NCBI GenBank assembly: GCA_035534455.1
Contig: DATLRV010000007.1
Location: 62,001-126,000 of the forward strand
Origin: JAJYVT01 sp035534455
GTDB taxonomy: Bacteria > Actinomycetota > Acidimicrobiia > Acidimicrobiales > RAAP-2
Reading direction: 5' to 3'
Length of the DNA: 64,000 nucleotides
Part shown: piece after piece, positions 7,527 to 15,742 of the stretch
Position numbering within the stretch: position 1 is the stretch's first letter
Layout of the letters: the number at the start of each line of letters is the position of its first letter
Position numbers and translations under genes: made by a program
Notes under the pieces: generated by a model
What the model saw: the letters and a program-made list of their open reading frames with translations, nothing else
Databases searched by the model: none
Told to the model about the DNA's origin: nothing

Positions 7527-10244
7527 TCAGCCGGAGAACGGCGCCGCCGCGTCGGCGTCGATGCCGTACCGGTTGATCGCCTCACGGACCGCCGAGTTCT
7601 CGACGGCACCTTGCGCCGCGAGGGACGACAGGACGGCGACCACCACGTGGGAGGCGTCCACCTCGAAGTAGCGCCGGAGCGCGGCCCGTGCATCCGACCG
7701 TCCGAAACCGTCCGTGCCGAGGGAGGTGAACGGCCGGCGTACCCAGCGGGAGACCTGATCGGGAACGGCGCGCATGTAGTCGGTCACGGCGACGACGGGC
7801 TCGGGGCCCGACCCGAGCACGTCCGTGACATAGGGGGTCCGCGTGCCGGCGTCGGGGTGGAGGCGGTTCCACCGCTCGCAGTGGAGCGCGTCGGTGCGAA
7901 GCGTCGTCCACGAGGTCGCCGACCACGTGTCCGTGGAGACCCCCCATTCCTCGGCGAGGACGCGACGCGCGTCGGTGGCGATCTGCCACATGGAGCCCGA
8001 GAAACAGATCGACGCACGCGAGGCGGCGCGCTCGCCGCCTGCGACGTCGGCCGGCCCCGCGTAGCGGTAGATGCCGCGCAAGATGCCCGAGCGGACGGCG
8101 TCGCCCTCCGGCCCCTCGGGGAGGGCGGGCATCGCGTAGTTCTCGTTGTAGAGGGTGATGTACCAGAACTTGTCCTCTGGCTCCTCGCCCATCATGCGCC
8201 GGACTGCGTCGTCCACGACGACGGCGACCTCGTACGCGAAGGCAGGGTCGTAGACCACGGCTGCCGGGTTGGTCGAGGCGAGGAGCGGGGAGTGCCCGTC
8301 GTCGTGCTGCAGGCCCTCCCCGAGGAGCGTGGTCCTGCCCGCGGTGCACCCGGCGAGGATCCCGCGCCCGCGCATGTCGCCCAGCGCCCAGAGGAGGTCC
8401 CCCACGCGCTGGAAGCCGAACATCGAATAGAAGAGGAACACAGGGAGCATCGGACGGCCCCACGTGGCGTAAGAGGTCGCGAGCGCGGTGAACGTCGCCG
8501 CGCCCCCAGCCTCGGTGATGCCCTCTTGCAGCAGCTGGCCCGAGGCGCTCTCGGCGTACTTCAGCGGGAGGTCGGCGTCGACCGGCACGTAGCGCTGGCC
8601 CCCGGGTGCGTAGATCTTCGCCTCGGCGATGATGGGCTCGAGCCCGAACGTCCGGGCCTCGTCCGAGACGATGGGTGCGACGAGCGGCCCGAAGTCCGGG
8701 TCGCGCACGAGGTTCCGCAGCAGGCGCGCGAACGCCATCGTCGTCGACGCGGCCTGGCTGCCCGACCCGGACATCAGGTCGGCGAAGACCTTGGGGTCCG
8801 GCAGGAGGACCTTCGCCGGGCGCACCACCCGGCGGGGGAGCGGCCCCCCGAGCACCTTGCGCCGGGCCATCAGGTACTCGAACGCCTCGGAGCCCGCGGG
8901 CGGGCGGTAGTACGGGGGAACGTCGGCGTCGAGCGCGTCGTCGGGGATCTCGTCGGCGAGGTACAGCCGGTCCCGGAGCGCCCGCAACTGGTCCCTGGTC
9001 ATCTTCTTGATCTGGTGCGTCGCATTGCGGGCTTCGATCTGCGGGCCGAGCGTCCAGCCTTTGATCGTCTTGGCGAGGATGACGGTCGGGGCGTCCCGCT
9101 GCTCGGTGGCGAGCTTGTAGGCGGCGTAGAGCTTGCGGTAGTCGTGGCCGCCGCGCGGAAGGGTGCGCAGGTCGTCGTCGCTCAGGTGCTCGACCATCTT
9201 GCGCAGCCGCGGGTCGGGGCCGAAGAAGTGCTCGCGGATGTAGGCACCGGACTCGACCGCGTACTTCTGGAACTCGCCGTCGACCGTCGTGTTCATCTTG
9301 TCGAGGAGCACGCCGTCCACGTCCCTGGCGAGCAGCTCGTCCCAGCGGGAGCCCCAGATGACCTTGATGACGTTCCAGCCGGCGCCCCGGAAGAGGGCCT
9401 CGAGCTCCTGGATGACCTTCCCGTTGCCGCGCACAGGGCCGTCCAGTCGCTGGAGGTTGCAGTTGACGACGAAGATCAGGTTGTCGAGGTGCTCGCGGCC
9501 GGCGACGCCCAGCGCTCCGGTCGACTCGGGCTCGTCCATCTCGCCGTCGCCCACGAAGCACCACACCTTGCTCTGGCTCGTGTCGACGAGCTCGCGGTGG
9601 TGCAGGTAGCGGTTCACGTGCGCCTGGTAGATGGCGTCCACGGGGCCGAGGCCCATCGAGACCGTGGGGAACTCCCAGAAGTCGGGAAGCGACCGGGGGT
9701 GGGGGTAGCTCGGGAGGCCGCCCCCGACTTCGTGGCGGAAGTTGTCGAGATCGCCTTCGCCGAGGCGGCCCTCGACGAACGCCCGGGCGTAGATGCCCGG
9801 AGACGCGTGGCCCTGGACGAAGACCTGGTCGCCGGCGCCGCCGTCGTCCTTCCCCCGGAAGAAGTGGTTGAAGCCGACCTCGTAGAGCGACGCCGAGCTG
9901 GCGTAGGTGGAGAGGTGACCCCCGATGCCGTCGGTGCGCATGTTGGCGCGCACGACCATCGCCGCGGCGTTCCACCGGATGTACGCCCGGATCCGCCGCT
10001 CGAGGTACTCGTCGCCCGGGAACCACGGTTCGGCGTCCGCCGGGATGGAGTTGACGTAGGGCGTCGAGACGGTCGCGGGGAAGTCGACTTGGAGCGTCCG
10101 AGCCCGCTCGAGGAGCTTCATCAGCAAGAACCGCGCCCTCGGCCGGCCGCGGGTGCCCACGACGGCGTCGAAGGAGTCGAGCCACTCGGCCGTCTCCTGG
10201 GCGTCGATGTCCGGGACCTGGTGGGAGACGCCGTCGAACAGCAC
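7527..10244 (-). CDS. aceE: Pyruvate dehydrogenase E1 component, homodimeric AceE type
   Basis: 905 residues from the chosen start, right for homodimeric E1. The thiamine-diphosphate motif runs from GDGEMDEPESTG to NCNLQRLDGP, followed by family-typical segments (VESGAYIREHFFG, ITEAGGAATFTALATSYA, PVFLFYSMFGFQRVGDL). It decarboxylates pyruvate and transfers the acetyl group to the lipoyl-E2. The frame is open for another 90 codons upstream, but homology begins around the GTG at 10244 and a TACCGT box ends 6 nt before it, suggesting a leaderless message. The partner E3 and E2 genes lie 2.4-3.8 kb away on the other strand (12689 and 14088). Confidence 0.96.
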   Translation of the reverse strand: MLFDGVSHQVPDIDAQETAEWLDSFDAVVGTRGRPRARFLLMKLLERARTLQVDFPATVSTPYVNSIPADAEPWFPGDEYLERRIRAYIRWNAAAMVVRANMRTDGIGGHLSTYASSASLYEVGFNHFFRGKDDGGAGDQVFVQGHASPGIYARAFVEGRLGEGDLDNFRHEVGGGLPSYPHPRSLPDFWEFPTVSMGLGPVDAIYQAHVNRYLHHRELVDTSQSKVWCFVGDGEMDEPESTGALGVAGREHLDNLIFVVNCNLQRLDGPVRGNGKVIQELEALFRGAGWNVIKVIWGSRWDELLARDVDGVLLDKMNTTVDGEFQKYAVESGAYIREHFFGPDPRLRKMVEHLSDDDLRTLPRGGHDYRKLYAAYKLATEQRDAPTVILAKTIKGWTLGPQIEARNATHQIKKMTRDQLRALRDRLYLADEIPDDALDADVPPYYRPPAGSEAFEYLMARRKVLGGPLPRRVVRPAKVLLPDPKVFADLMSGSGSQAASTTMAFARLLRNLVRDPDFGPLVAPIVSDEARTFGLEPIIAEAKIYAPGGQRYVPVDADLPLKYAESASGQLLQEGITEAGGAATFTALATSYATWGRPMLPVFLFYSMFGFQRVGDLLWALGDMRGRGILAGCTAGRTTLLGEGLQHDDGHSPLLASTNPAAVVYDPAFAYEVAVVVDDAVRRMMGEEPEDKFWYITLYNENYAMPALPEGPEGDAVRSGILRGIYRYAGPADVAGGERAASRASICFSGSMWQIATDARRVLAEEWGVSTDTWSATSWTTLRTDALHCERWNRLHPDAGTRTPYVTDVLGSGPEPVVAVTDYMRAVPDQVSRWVRRPFTSLGTDGFGRSDARAALRRYFEVDASHVVVAVLSSLAAQGAVENSAVREAINRYGIDADAAAPFSG

Positions 10245-10308
10245 GACTCCACGGTACCGTTCGCGGGGTCCCGCACCGCGCCGGCATCCGCGGTGTAGAC
10301 CACGCTGC

Positions 10309-10764
10309 GTGATCACCGTGTACACGGACGGTTCGTGCCTCGGGAACCCAGGCCGGGGAGGCTGGGCATGGGTCGTGCCCGAGGGGAGGTTCGAGAGCGG
10401 TGCCGTCCTGCACTCGACCAACCAACGGATGGAGATCACCGCGCCGTTGAGGGCGCTCTCGGCGCTCGGCCCAGCGGCCGATGCCGACGGGATCTTGGTG
10501 CGGAGCGACTCCACCTACGTCGTCAATTGCTTCGTGCGGCGCTGGTGGGTGGCCTGGCAGCGGCGGGGGTGGCGCAACTCGCAGGGCAAGCCCGTCGCGA
10601 ACCGCGACCTGTGGGAGCCGCTCCTCGCGCTCGCGCTCGACCCGGCACTCCCGGTCCGCTTCCAGTGGGTGAAGGGGCACTCGGGCGACCGGTGGAACGA
10701 CGTGGTCGACGAGCTGGCGAACACCGCGGCGAGCGCCGGCGTCGGCGTGTCCGGGACCTACTGA
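10309..10764 (+). CDS. rnhA: Ribonuclease HI
   Basis: 151 residues, close to E. coli RNase HI (155). The four acidic metal-binding positions are visible: Asp7 in YTDGSCLGNPG, Glu42 in QRMEIT, Asp67 in RSDSTYV and Asp134 in NDVVDELAN, plus the flexible His124 in VKGHSGD. It cuts the RNA strand of RNA-DNA hybrids (primer and R-loop removal). GTG at 10309 is chosen because the first beta strand starts at once; the GTG nine bases later is possible. Divergent from aceE with 64 bp between. Confidence 0.95.
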   Translation: MITVYTDGSCLGNPGRGGWAWVVPEGRFESGAVLHSTNQRMEITAPLRALSALGPAADADGILVRSDSTYVVNCFVRRWWVAWQRRGWRNSQGKPVANRDLWEPLLALALDPALPVRFQWVKGHSGDRWNDVVDELANTAASAGVGVSGTY

Positions 10765-10840
10765 GGCTGGCGGATCTCCCCGCGGCGACCGGGCTCCGGC
10801 GGCCGCTCGACGCGTCTGGCCCCGGGCGGACCCCCGCACC

Positions 10841-10846
10841 TACCAT
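10841..10846 (+). promoter_or_regulatory. -10 box (TACCAT) of a probably leaderless SDR transcript
   Basis: TACCAT ends 7 nt before the ATG at 10854 with no purine-rich ribosome binding site between, the recurrent arrangement in this window. Confidence 0.55.
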
Positions 10847-10853
10847 CGCCCGC

Positions 10854-11615
10854 ATGGAGCTCGAAGGAACGTCGGCAATCGTCACCGGCGGCGCGTCCGG
10901 TCTCGGCGCCGCAACGGCCAAGGCGCTCGCGGCCGAGGGTGTTCGCGTCACCGTGTTCGACCTGAACGAGGACGGCGCGAAGGCCGTCGCGAGCGAGGTG
11001 GGCGGCGACCACGTCGCGGGTGACGTCACCGACCCCGAGCACTGCCAGCGGGCCGTCGACCACGCGGCGTCGGGCGGCACGCTGCGGATCGCGGTCAACT
11101 GCGCGGGGACGGGATGGATCGGGCGGGTGATCGACCGTCATGGCACGCCCCACGAGCTCGCCCCGTTCGAGTTCATCCAGCGGCTCAACGTGATCGGCAC
11201 CTTCAACGTCATGACCAAGGCGGCCGCGGCGATCGCCAAGACGGAGCCGGTCGGCGACGCCGAGCGCGGCGTCATCGTCAACACCGCGTCGGTGGCCGCG
11301 TTCGACGGGCAGGTCGGCCAGCTCGCATACTCGGCCTCCAAGGGCGCGGTCGTCGGCATGACGCTCCCCGCGGCTCGCGACCTCTCCGTCGTGGGCATCC
11401 GGGTCGTCACCATCGCGCCCGGCCTGTTCGACACGCCCCTCCTCGGCATGCTCCCCGAGGAGCAGCGCCGGGCCCTCGGCGAGTCGGTCCTGTTCCCCAA
11501 GCGGCTCGGCGACCCGGCCCGCTACGGCCAGCTAGTCGTCCACATCGCCCGCAACAGCTACCTGAATGCCGAGGTCATCCGACTCGACGGCGGCATCAGG
11601 ATGACGCCGAAGTAG
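10854..11615 (+). CDS. Short-chain dehydrogenase/reductase, 3-hydroxyacyl-CoA dehydrogenase type II-like
   Basis: 253 residues, classical SDR. Seen: NAD-binding TGGASGLG at 11-18, Asp36 after the second strand (NAD preference), NCAG at 82-85, and the catalytic Ser146, Tyr159 and Lys163 (YSASK). The overall sequence, including VIVNTASVAAFDGQVGQ and APGLFDTPLL, is closest to the HSD17B10-like 3-hydroxyacyl-CoA dehydrogenases, which act on short or branched 3-hydroxyacyl-CoA. Seven base pairs separate it from the next gene, so the two are probably co-transcribed. Confidence 0.9.
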   Translation: MELEGTSAIVTGGASGLGAATAKALAAEGVRVTVFDLNEDGAKAVASEVGGDHVAGDVTDPEHCQRAVDHAASGGTLRIAVNCAGTGWIGRVIDRHGTPHELAPFEFIQRLNVIGTFNVMTKAAAAIAKTEPVGDAERGVIVNTASVAAFDGQVGQLAYSASKGAVVGMTLPAARDLSVVGIRVVTIAPGLFDTPLLGMLPEEQRRALGESVLFPKRLGDPARYGQLVVHIARNSYLNAEVIRLDGGIRMTPK

Positions 11616-11622
11616 GGCCAGC

Positions 11623-12618
11623 GTGCCGGTGCGCCACGTCGAGGCCGAGGGGATCCGCCTCTTTCCCGTCGGGCTCGGAACCTGGCAGTTCGGGGCGAGG
11701 GAGTGGGGGTACGGCAGCACGTACGCCGAGGAGGCCGCGCCGCGCATCGTGGAGCGCTCGCTCGACCTCGGCGTCGAGCTCATCGACACCGCGGAGCTCT
11801 ACGCGTTCGGGCGCTCGGAGCGCATCGTCGGCGCAGCCCTCGCGGGGCGTCGCGACGAGGCGTTCCTCGCGACGAAGCTGTTGCCGGTCCTCCCGACCCG
11901 CCCGATCGTCGCCTGGCGCGCGCGAGGGAGCCTGCGTCGGCTCGGCACCGACCACGTCGACCTCTACCAGCTGCACTGGCCCAATCCGGTCGTCCCCGCG
12001 CGCCTCGTCGCCGATGCGCTCGAGCCGCTCCTCGGGTCGGGACGCACGCGCCACGTCGGCGTGAGCAATTATCCGCTCTCCAAGTGGGAGGAGCTCGAAG
12101 GACTCCTCGGCCGCCCGGTCCTGTCCAACCAGGTCCGCTACAGCCTCGTCGACCGTGCGCCCGAGCGTGAGCTGCTCCCGTGGGCCCAGGAGCACGGGCG
12201 GGTGATCATCGCCTACAGCCCCCTCGCCCAGGGGCTGTTGTCGGGTCGCTACGGCCCGAGCCGTCGCCCGACCGGGCTTCGCGCCAGGACCACCCCCTTC
12301 CGCCCCGAGAACCTGGAGCGAGCGGCACCGCTCCTCGACGTGCTCCGGGAGGTGGCCGACGCGCACCACGCGACGCCCTCGCAGATCGCGCTCGCCTGGC
12401 TGGTGCGCCGCCCCAACGTCGTGGTGATCCCGGGTGCGTCGTCGGTGGAGCAAGCCGAGCAGAATGCCGCGTCGGCGGACATCGAGCTCAGCGCGGCGGA
12501 GGACGACGCGCTGACCGCAGCGTCGGACGCCTACCAGCCCGCGCGGTCGGGCCTCGGTGCGGGCGCGAGCCTCGTGCGCCGACGCGTGCGGCGCGTCGCC
12601 GGCGGCCTTCGGGCGTAG
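11623..12618 (+). CDS. Aldo/keto reductase
   Basis: 331 residues with the (beta/alpha)8 layout of the family. Catalytic tetrad visible: Asp55 and Tyr60 in LIDTAELYAFG, Lys85 in FLATKLL and His118 in LYQLHWP. C-terminal NADPH-binding segment IPGASSVEQAEQNAAS is present. It reduces aldehydes or ketones with NADPH; the substrate is not predictable. GTG start at 11623, 7 bp after the SDR stop. The last 40 residues are Arg/Ala-rich and probably disordered. Confidence 0.9.
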   Translation: MPVRHVEAEGIRLFPVGLGTWQFGAREWGYGSTYAEEAAPRIVERSLDLGVELIDTAELYAFGRSERIVGAALAGRRDEAFLATKLLPVLPTRPIVAWRARGSLRRLGTDHVDLYQLHWPNPVVPARLVADALEPLLGSGRTRHVGVSNYPLSKWEELEGLLGRPVLSNQVRYSLVDRAPERELLPWAQEHGRVIIAYSPLAQGLLSGRYGPSRRPTGLRARTTPFRPENLERAAPLLDVLREVADAHHATPSQIALAWLVRRPNVVVIPGASSVEQAEQNAASADIELSAAEDDALTAASDAYQPARSGLGAGASLVRRRVRRVAGGLRA

Positions 12619-12688
12619 ACGGCCCGCCCGCACCGTTAGTCTCGTAGGCGTTTTCGTCCGGCGCGCCAGAGCGCCCGAGGAGGGTCCG

Positions 12689-14095
12689 GTGGAGTACGAC
12701 GTGGTGATCATCGGGGGGGGGCCGGGTGGCTACGCCGCAGCTCTCTACGGCGCCTCCGGGGGACTGTCGATCGCCATCGTCGAATCCACAAAGGTGGGTG
12801 GCACGTGCCTGCACCGAGGGTGCGTCCCCGCGAAGGAGTTCCTGGAAGCCGCCGCCGTGTACCGCACCGTGCGCGGCGCCTCGGAGTTTGGGATCTCGGC
12901 TGGCGACCCCACGGTCGACTTCGCGGTCAACCAGCGCCGGAAGGCGGCGGTCGTCGACCAGCTGCACCGCGGGCTGAGCGGCCTGCTCCGCGGCCGGAAG
13001 GTGACGATCCTCTCGGGGACGGGGACCCTTCTCCCCGGACGCCGGGTCCGCGTGGGCGACGGACCGGACGCGGGGACCGAGGTCACCGGACGGCACGTCG
13101 TGCTCGCCGCCGGTTCCGTGCCGCGGACCTTGCCGGGTCTCGACGTCGACGGCCGCTACGTCCTCACGTCCGACGAGTTCTTGGAGCTCGAGCGCGTGCC
13201 GGAGTCGGTGGCGGTGGTGGGGGGCGGGGCGATCGGCTGCGAGTTCGCGTCGCTCCTCTCCGACCTCGGTGCGAAGGTGACCGTGCTCGAAGCCCTCGAG
13301 ACCATCCTCGCCGGTTGCGACGAGGACGTCTCCGCCGCCGTGGCGCGGTCGTTCAAGAAGCGCGGCATCGAGATCGTCACGGGCGCCGAGGTGAAGGGCC
13401 ACACGCCGGTCCCCGACGGGTCGCGCACGACCGTGCGCCTCGGTGACGGAAAGGACGTGGAGGTGGAGACGGTCGTCGTCTCGGTCGGGCGGCGACCCCG
13501 CACCGAGGCGCTGTTGGCCGAGGGGACCGCGGTGCAGCTCGACGAGCGCGGCTTCGTCGTGGTGAACCATCTCATGCAGACCCACGAGCAGAACGTCTGG
13601 GCCGTCGGCGACGTCTGCGCCGGAACCCCCCAGCTCGCCCACGTGGCGTTCGCAGAGGCGATCCTCGTCATCAAGGGGATCCTCGGGGAGCCGATGGTGC
13701 CGGTCGACTACGAACGGGTGCCCTGGGCCATCTACTGCCATCCCGAGGTCGCCTTCGCCGGGCTCACCGAGGCGCAGGCCCTGGCGCGCGGCATTCCCGT
13801 CGTGGTCAAGAAGGACCGGTTCGGCGGCAACAGCCGTGCCCAGATCATCGGAGACACCGAGGGCCTCGTCAAGGTGATCGCGGAGCGTCGGCCGGACGGT
13901 GCCGCCGGCCGGATCCTCGGGGTCCACATGGTCGGCCCGTGGGTGACCGAGCAGCTCGGCGCCGGCTACCTCGCCGTCAACTGGGAGGCGACGCCCACAG
14001 AGGTCGCACAATTCATCCAGCCGCACCCGTCGCTCTCCGAGACCTTCGGTGAGACGGTGATCGCGCTGACCGGAAGGGGATTGCACGTTGGCTGA
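12689..14095 (+). CDS. lpdA: Dihydrolipoyl dehydrogenase (E3)
   Basis: 468 residues, full-length flavoprotein disulfide reductase. Seen: FAD motif VVIIGGGPGGYAAAL, redox cysteine pair Cys40/Cys45 in GGTCLHRGCVP, NAD motif VAVVGGGAIGCEFASLL, and the C-terminal His-Glu pair in HPSLSETFGE. It reoxidises dihydrolipoyl groups of 2-oxoacid dehydrogenase complexes with NAD. GTG at 12689 has a GAGGAGGG ribosome binding site. Its last 8 bases overlap the E2 gene, so translation is probably coupled. Confidence 0.96.
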   Translation: MEYDVVIIGGGPGGYAAALYGASGGLSIAIVESTKVGGTCLHRGCVPAKEFLEAAAVYRTVRGASEFGISAGDPTVDFAVNQRRKAAVVDQLHRGLSGLLRGRKVTILSGTGTLLPGRRVRVGDGPDAGTEVTGRHVVLAAGSVPRTLPGLDVDGRYVLTSDEFLELERVPESVAVVGGGAIGCEFASLLSDLGAKVTVLEALETILAGCDEDVSAAVARSFKKRGIEIVTGAEVKGHTPVPDGSRTTVRLGDGKDVEVETVVVSVGRRPRTEALLAEGTAVQLDERGFVVVNHLMQTHEQNVWAVGDVCAGTPQLAHVAFAEAILVIKGILGEPMVPVDYERVPWAIYCHPEVAFAGLTEAQALARGIPVVVKKDRFGGNSRAQIIGDTEGLVKVIAERRPDGAAGRILGVHMVGPWVTEQLGAGYLAVNWEATPTEVAQFIQPHPSLSETFGETVIALTGRGLHVG

Positions 14096-15740
14096 CGTCA
14101 CGATGCCGCAGTTGGGTGAGACCGTCACGGAGGGGACGATCACCCGCTGGATGAAGTCCGTCGGCGAACCGGTGGACCGGGACGAGCCGCTCTTCGAGGT
14201 CTCCACGGACAAGGTCGACTCGGAGGTCCCCGCGCCGGCGAGCGGCGTCCTGGCCGAGATCCTCGTGCCCGAGGGCGAGACGGTGCCGGTCGGTGCCCGG
14301 CTGGCCGTGATCTCCGACGGCGCGGGCAGCACCGGGCCGACACCGCACCCAGGGGAGCCGGCGACCCCCGAGCCCCCGGCACCCGCCGTCCCCCAGGCAC
14401 CGAGCGTGCCCGCCGGCGGTGGCGCGACCTCACCGCCCGCGGCGCCCGCAGAGGCGCCCCCCGCCCCCGCGCCCCCCGCCCCCGCGCCCCCCGCCCCCGC
14501 GAGTCCCGCGCCCGCGCCCCCCGCCCCCGCGAGTCCCGCGCCCTCCTCCGCCATCCCGCCGCCGCCCCCCTCCGGCTACGTCTCCCGGTCGGACGCGCCG
14601 CCGCCCGAGGTGGCACCCCCCGACACGGGGTCTGCCGCCGCGCCCACCGACGGGGTCGGGGACGCGGACGCGGCCCGGCCCCGTGGGCTGCTCCTGTCCC
14701 CGGTCGTCCGGCGGCTCCTCGACGAGAACGCGATCTCGCCGCAGGAGGTCACCGGGACGGGTCTGGGCGGTCGGATCACGAGAGAAGACGTCCTCGCCTT
14801 CCTCGACGCTCGTCGGGGACCGGGTGCCGGGCAGCCCGCTGCTCCGGTCGCGCCCGCCGTCGCACCGGCCTCACCGCCGCCCGCGACGCCCGGCCCCGCG
14901 GTCCCGCAGCCGCAGGTGGCACCGGCGCCTCCCGCCCCGTCCGCACCCCCGGTCCCGGCATCCCCGCCCGCTTCGCCGGTTCCCGCCGCGTCCGCCCAGC
15001 CGGCCACCACCGCGCTGTTCCGTCCCGCGACGGACAGGGTGGTGCCCTTCTCGAACATGCGGCGGCGCACCGCCGAGCACATGGTCCGCTCGAAGGCCAC
15101 CTCACCTCATGCCTTCATCGCGTACGAGACCGACTTCGAGAGCGTCGAGCGCGTGCGCAGGGCGTGGCGCGAGCGGTTCAAGAGCGAAGAGGGGTTCTCG
15201 CTCACGTACCTCCCCTTCATTGCCCGCGCCACGGTGGAGGCGCTCCGCGAGTTCCCGAACCTGAACGCCTCGGTCGTCGAGGACTCCCTCGTCGTGCACC
15301 AGCAGATCAACCTCGGGATCGCCGTCGACCTCAACCACGAGGGTCTCATCGTCCCGGTCGTCCACCGTGCCGAGGAGATCACCCTCCGCGGGATCGCGCG
15401 GCGGGTCAGGGACCTCGCCGACCGCGCCCGCAACCGGCAGCTCACGGCGGACGACATCGCCGGCGGTACGTTCTCGATCACCAACGACGGGCCCTTCGGC
15501 ACCTACTTCACGGTTCCGATCATCAACCAGCCGCAGGTCGGGATCCTGGCGACCGACGGGGTCCGACGTCGCCCGGTCGTCGTCGAGCTCCCCGACGGCA
15601 GCGAGTCCATCGCGGTCCACTCGGTCGGCGTGATCGGGCTCAGCTGGGACCACCGCGCGGTGGACGGCGCCTACGTATCGTCGTTCCTCCGCAGGGTCGC
15701 ACACGTGCTCGCCACGCGCGACTGGGCATCCGAGCTGTAG
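14088..15740 (+). CDS. Dihydrolipoyllysine acyltransferase (E2) of a 2-oxoacid dehydrogenase complex
   Basis: 550 residues. One lipoyl domain (about 1-76) with the lipoylated Lys42 in STDKVDSE; a long Pro/Ala linker encoded by repetitive GCCCCCGCG-type DNA; a peripheral-subunit-binding domain at about 199-243 (SPVVRRLLDENAIS); a second Pro/Ala linker; and the catalytic domain from about 316 with the active-site HRAVDG motif near residue 520. TTG start at 14088, overlapping lpdA. Whether it serves pyruvate or 2-oxoglutarate dehydrogenase is not certain; aceE nearby favours pyruvate. Only one lipoyl domain, fewer than in many actinobacterial E2 proteins. Confidence 0.94.
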   Translation: MADVTMPQLGETVTEGTITRWMKSVGEPVDRDEPLFEVSTDKVDSEVPAPASGVLAEILVPEGETVPVGARLAVISDGAGSTGPTPHPGEPATPEPPAPAVPQAPSVPAGGGATSPPAAPAEAPPAPAPPAPAPPAPASPAPAPPAPASPAPSSAIPPPPPSGYVSRSDAPPPEVAPPDTGSAAAPTDGVGDADAARPRGLLLSPVVRRLLDENAISPQEVTGTGLGGRITREDVLAFLDARRGPGAGQPAAPVAPAVAPASPPPATPGPAVPQPQVAPAPPAPSAPPVPASPPASPVPAASAQPATTALFRPATDRVVPFSNMRRRTAEHMVRSKATSPHAFIAYETDFESVERVRRAWRERFKSEEGFSLTYLPFIARATVEALREFPNLNASVVEDSLVVHQQINLGIAVDLNHEGLIVPVVHRAEEITLRGIARRVRDLADRARNRQLTADDIAGGTFSITNDGPFGTYFTVPIINQPQVGILATDGVRRRPVVVELPDGSESIAVHSVGVIGLSWDHRAVDGAYVSSFLRRVAHVLATRDWASEL

Positions 15741-15742
15741 TC

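Noticed and set aside
7239..10298. Very long plus-strand open frame of about 1000 codons across aceE
   Set aside because: Antisense shadow: no domain resemblance, Arg/Val/Glu-rich GC-skewed composition, and the opposite strand encodes a complete AceE.
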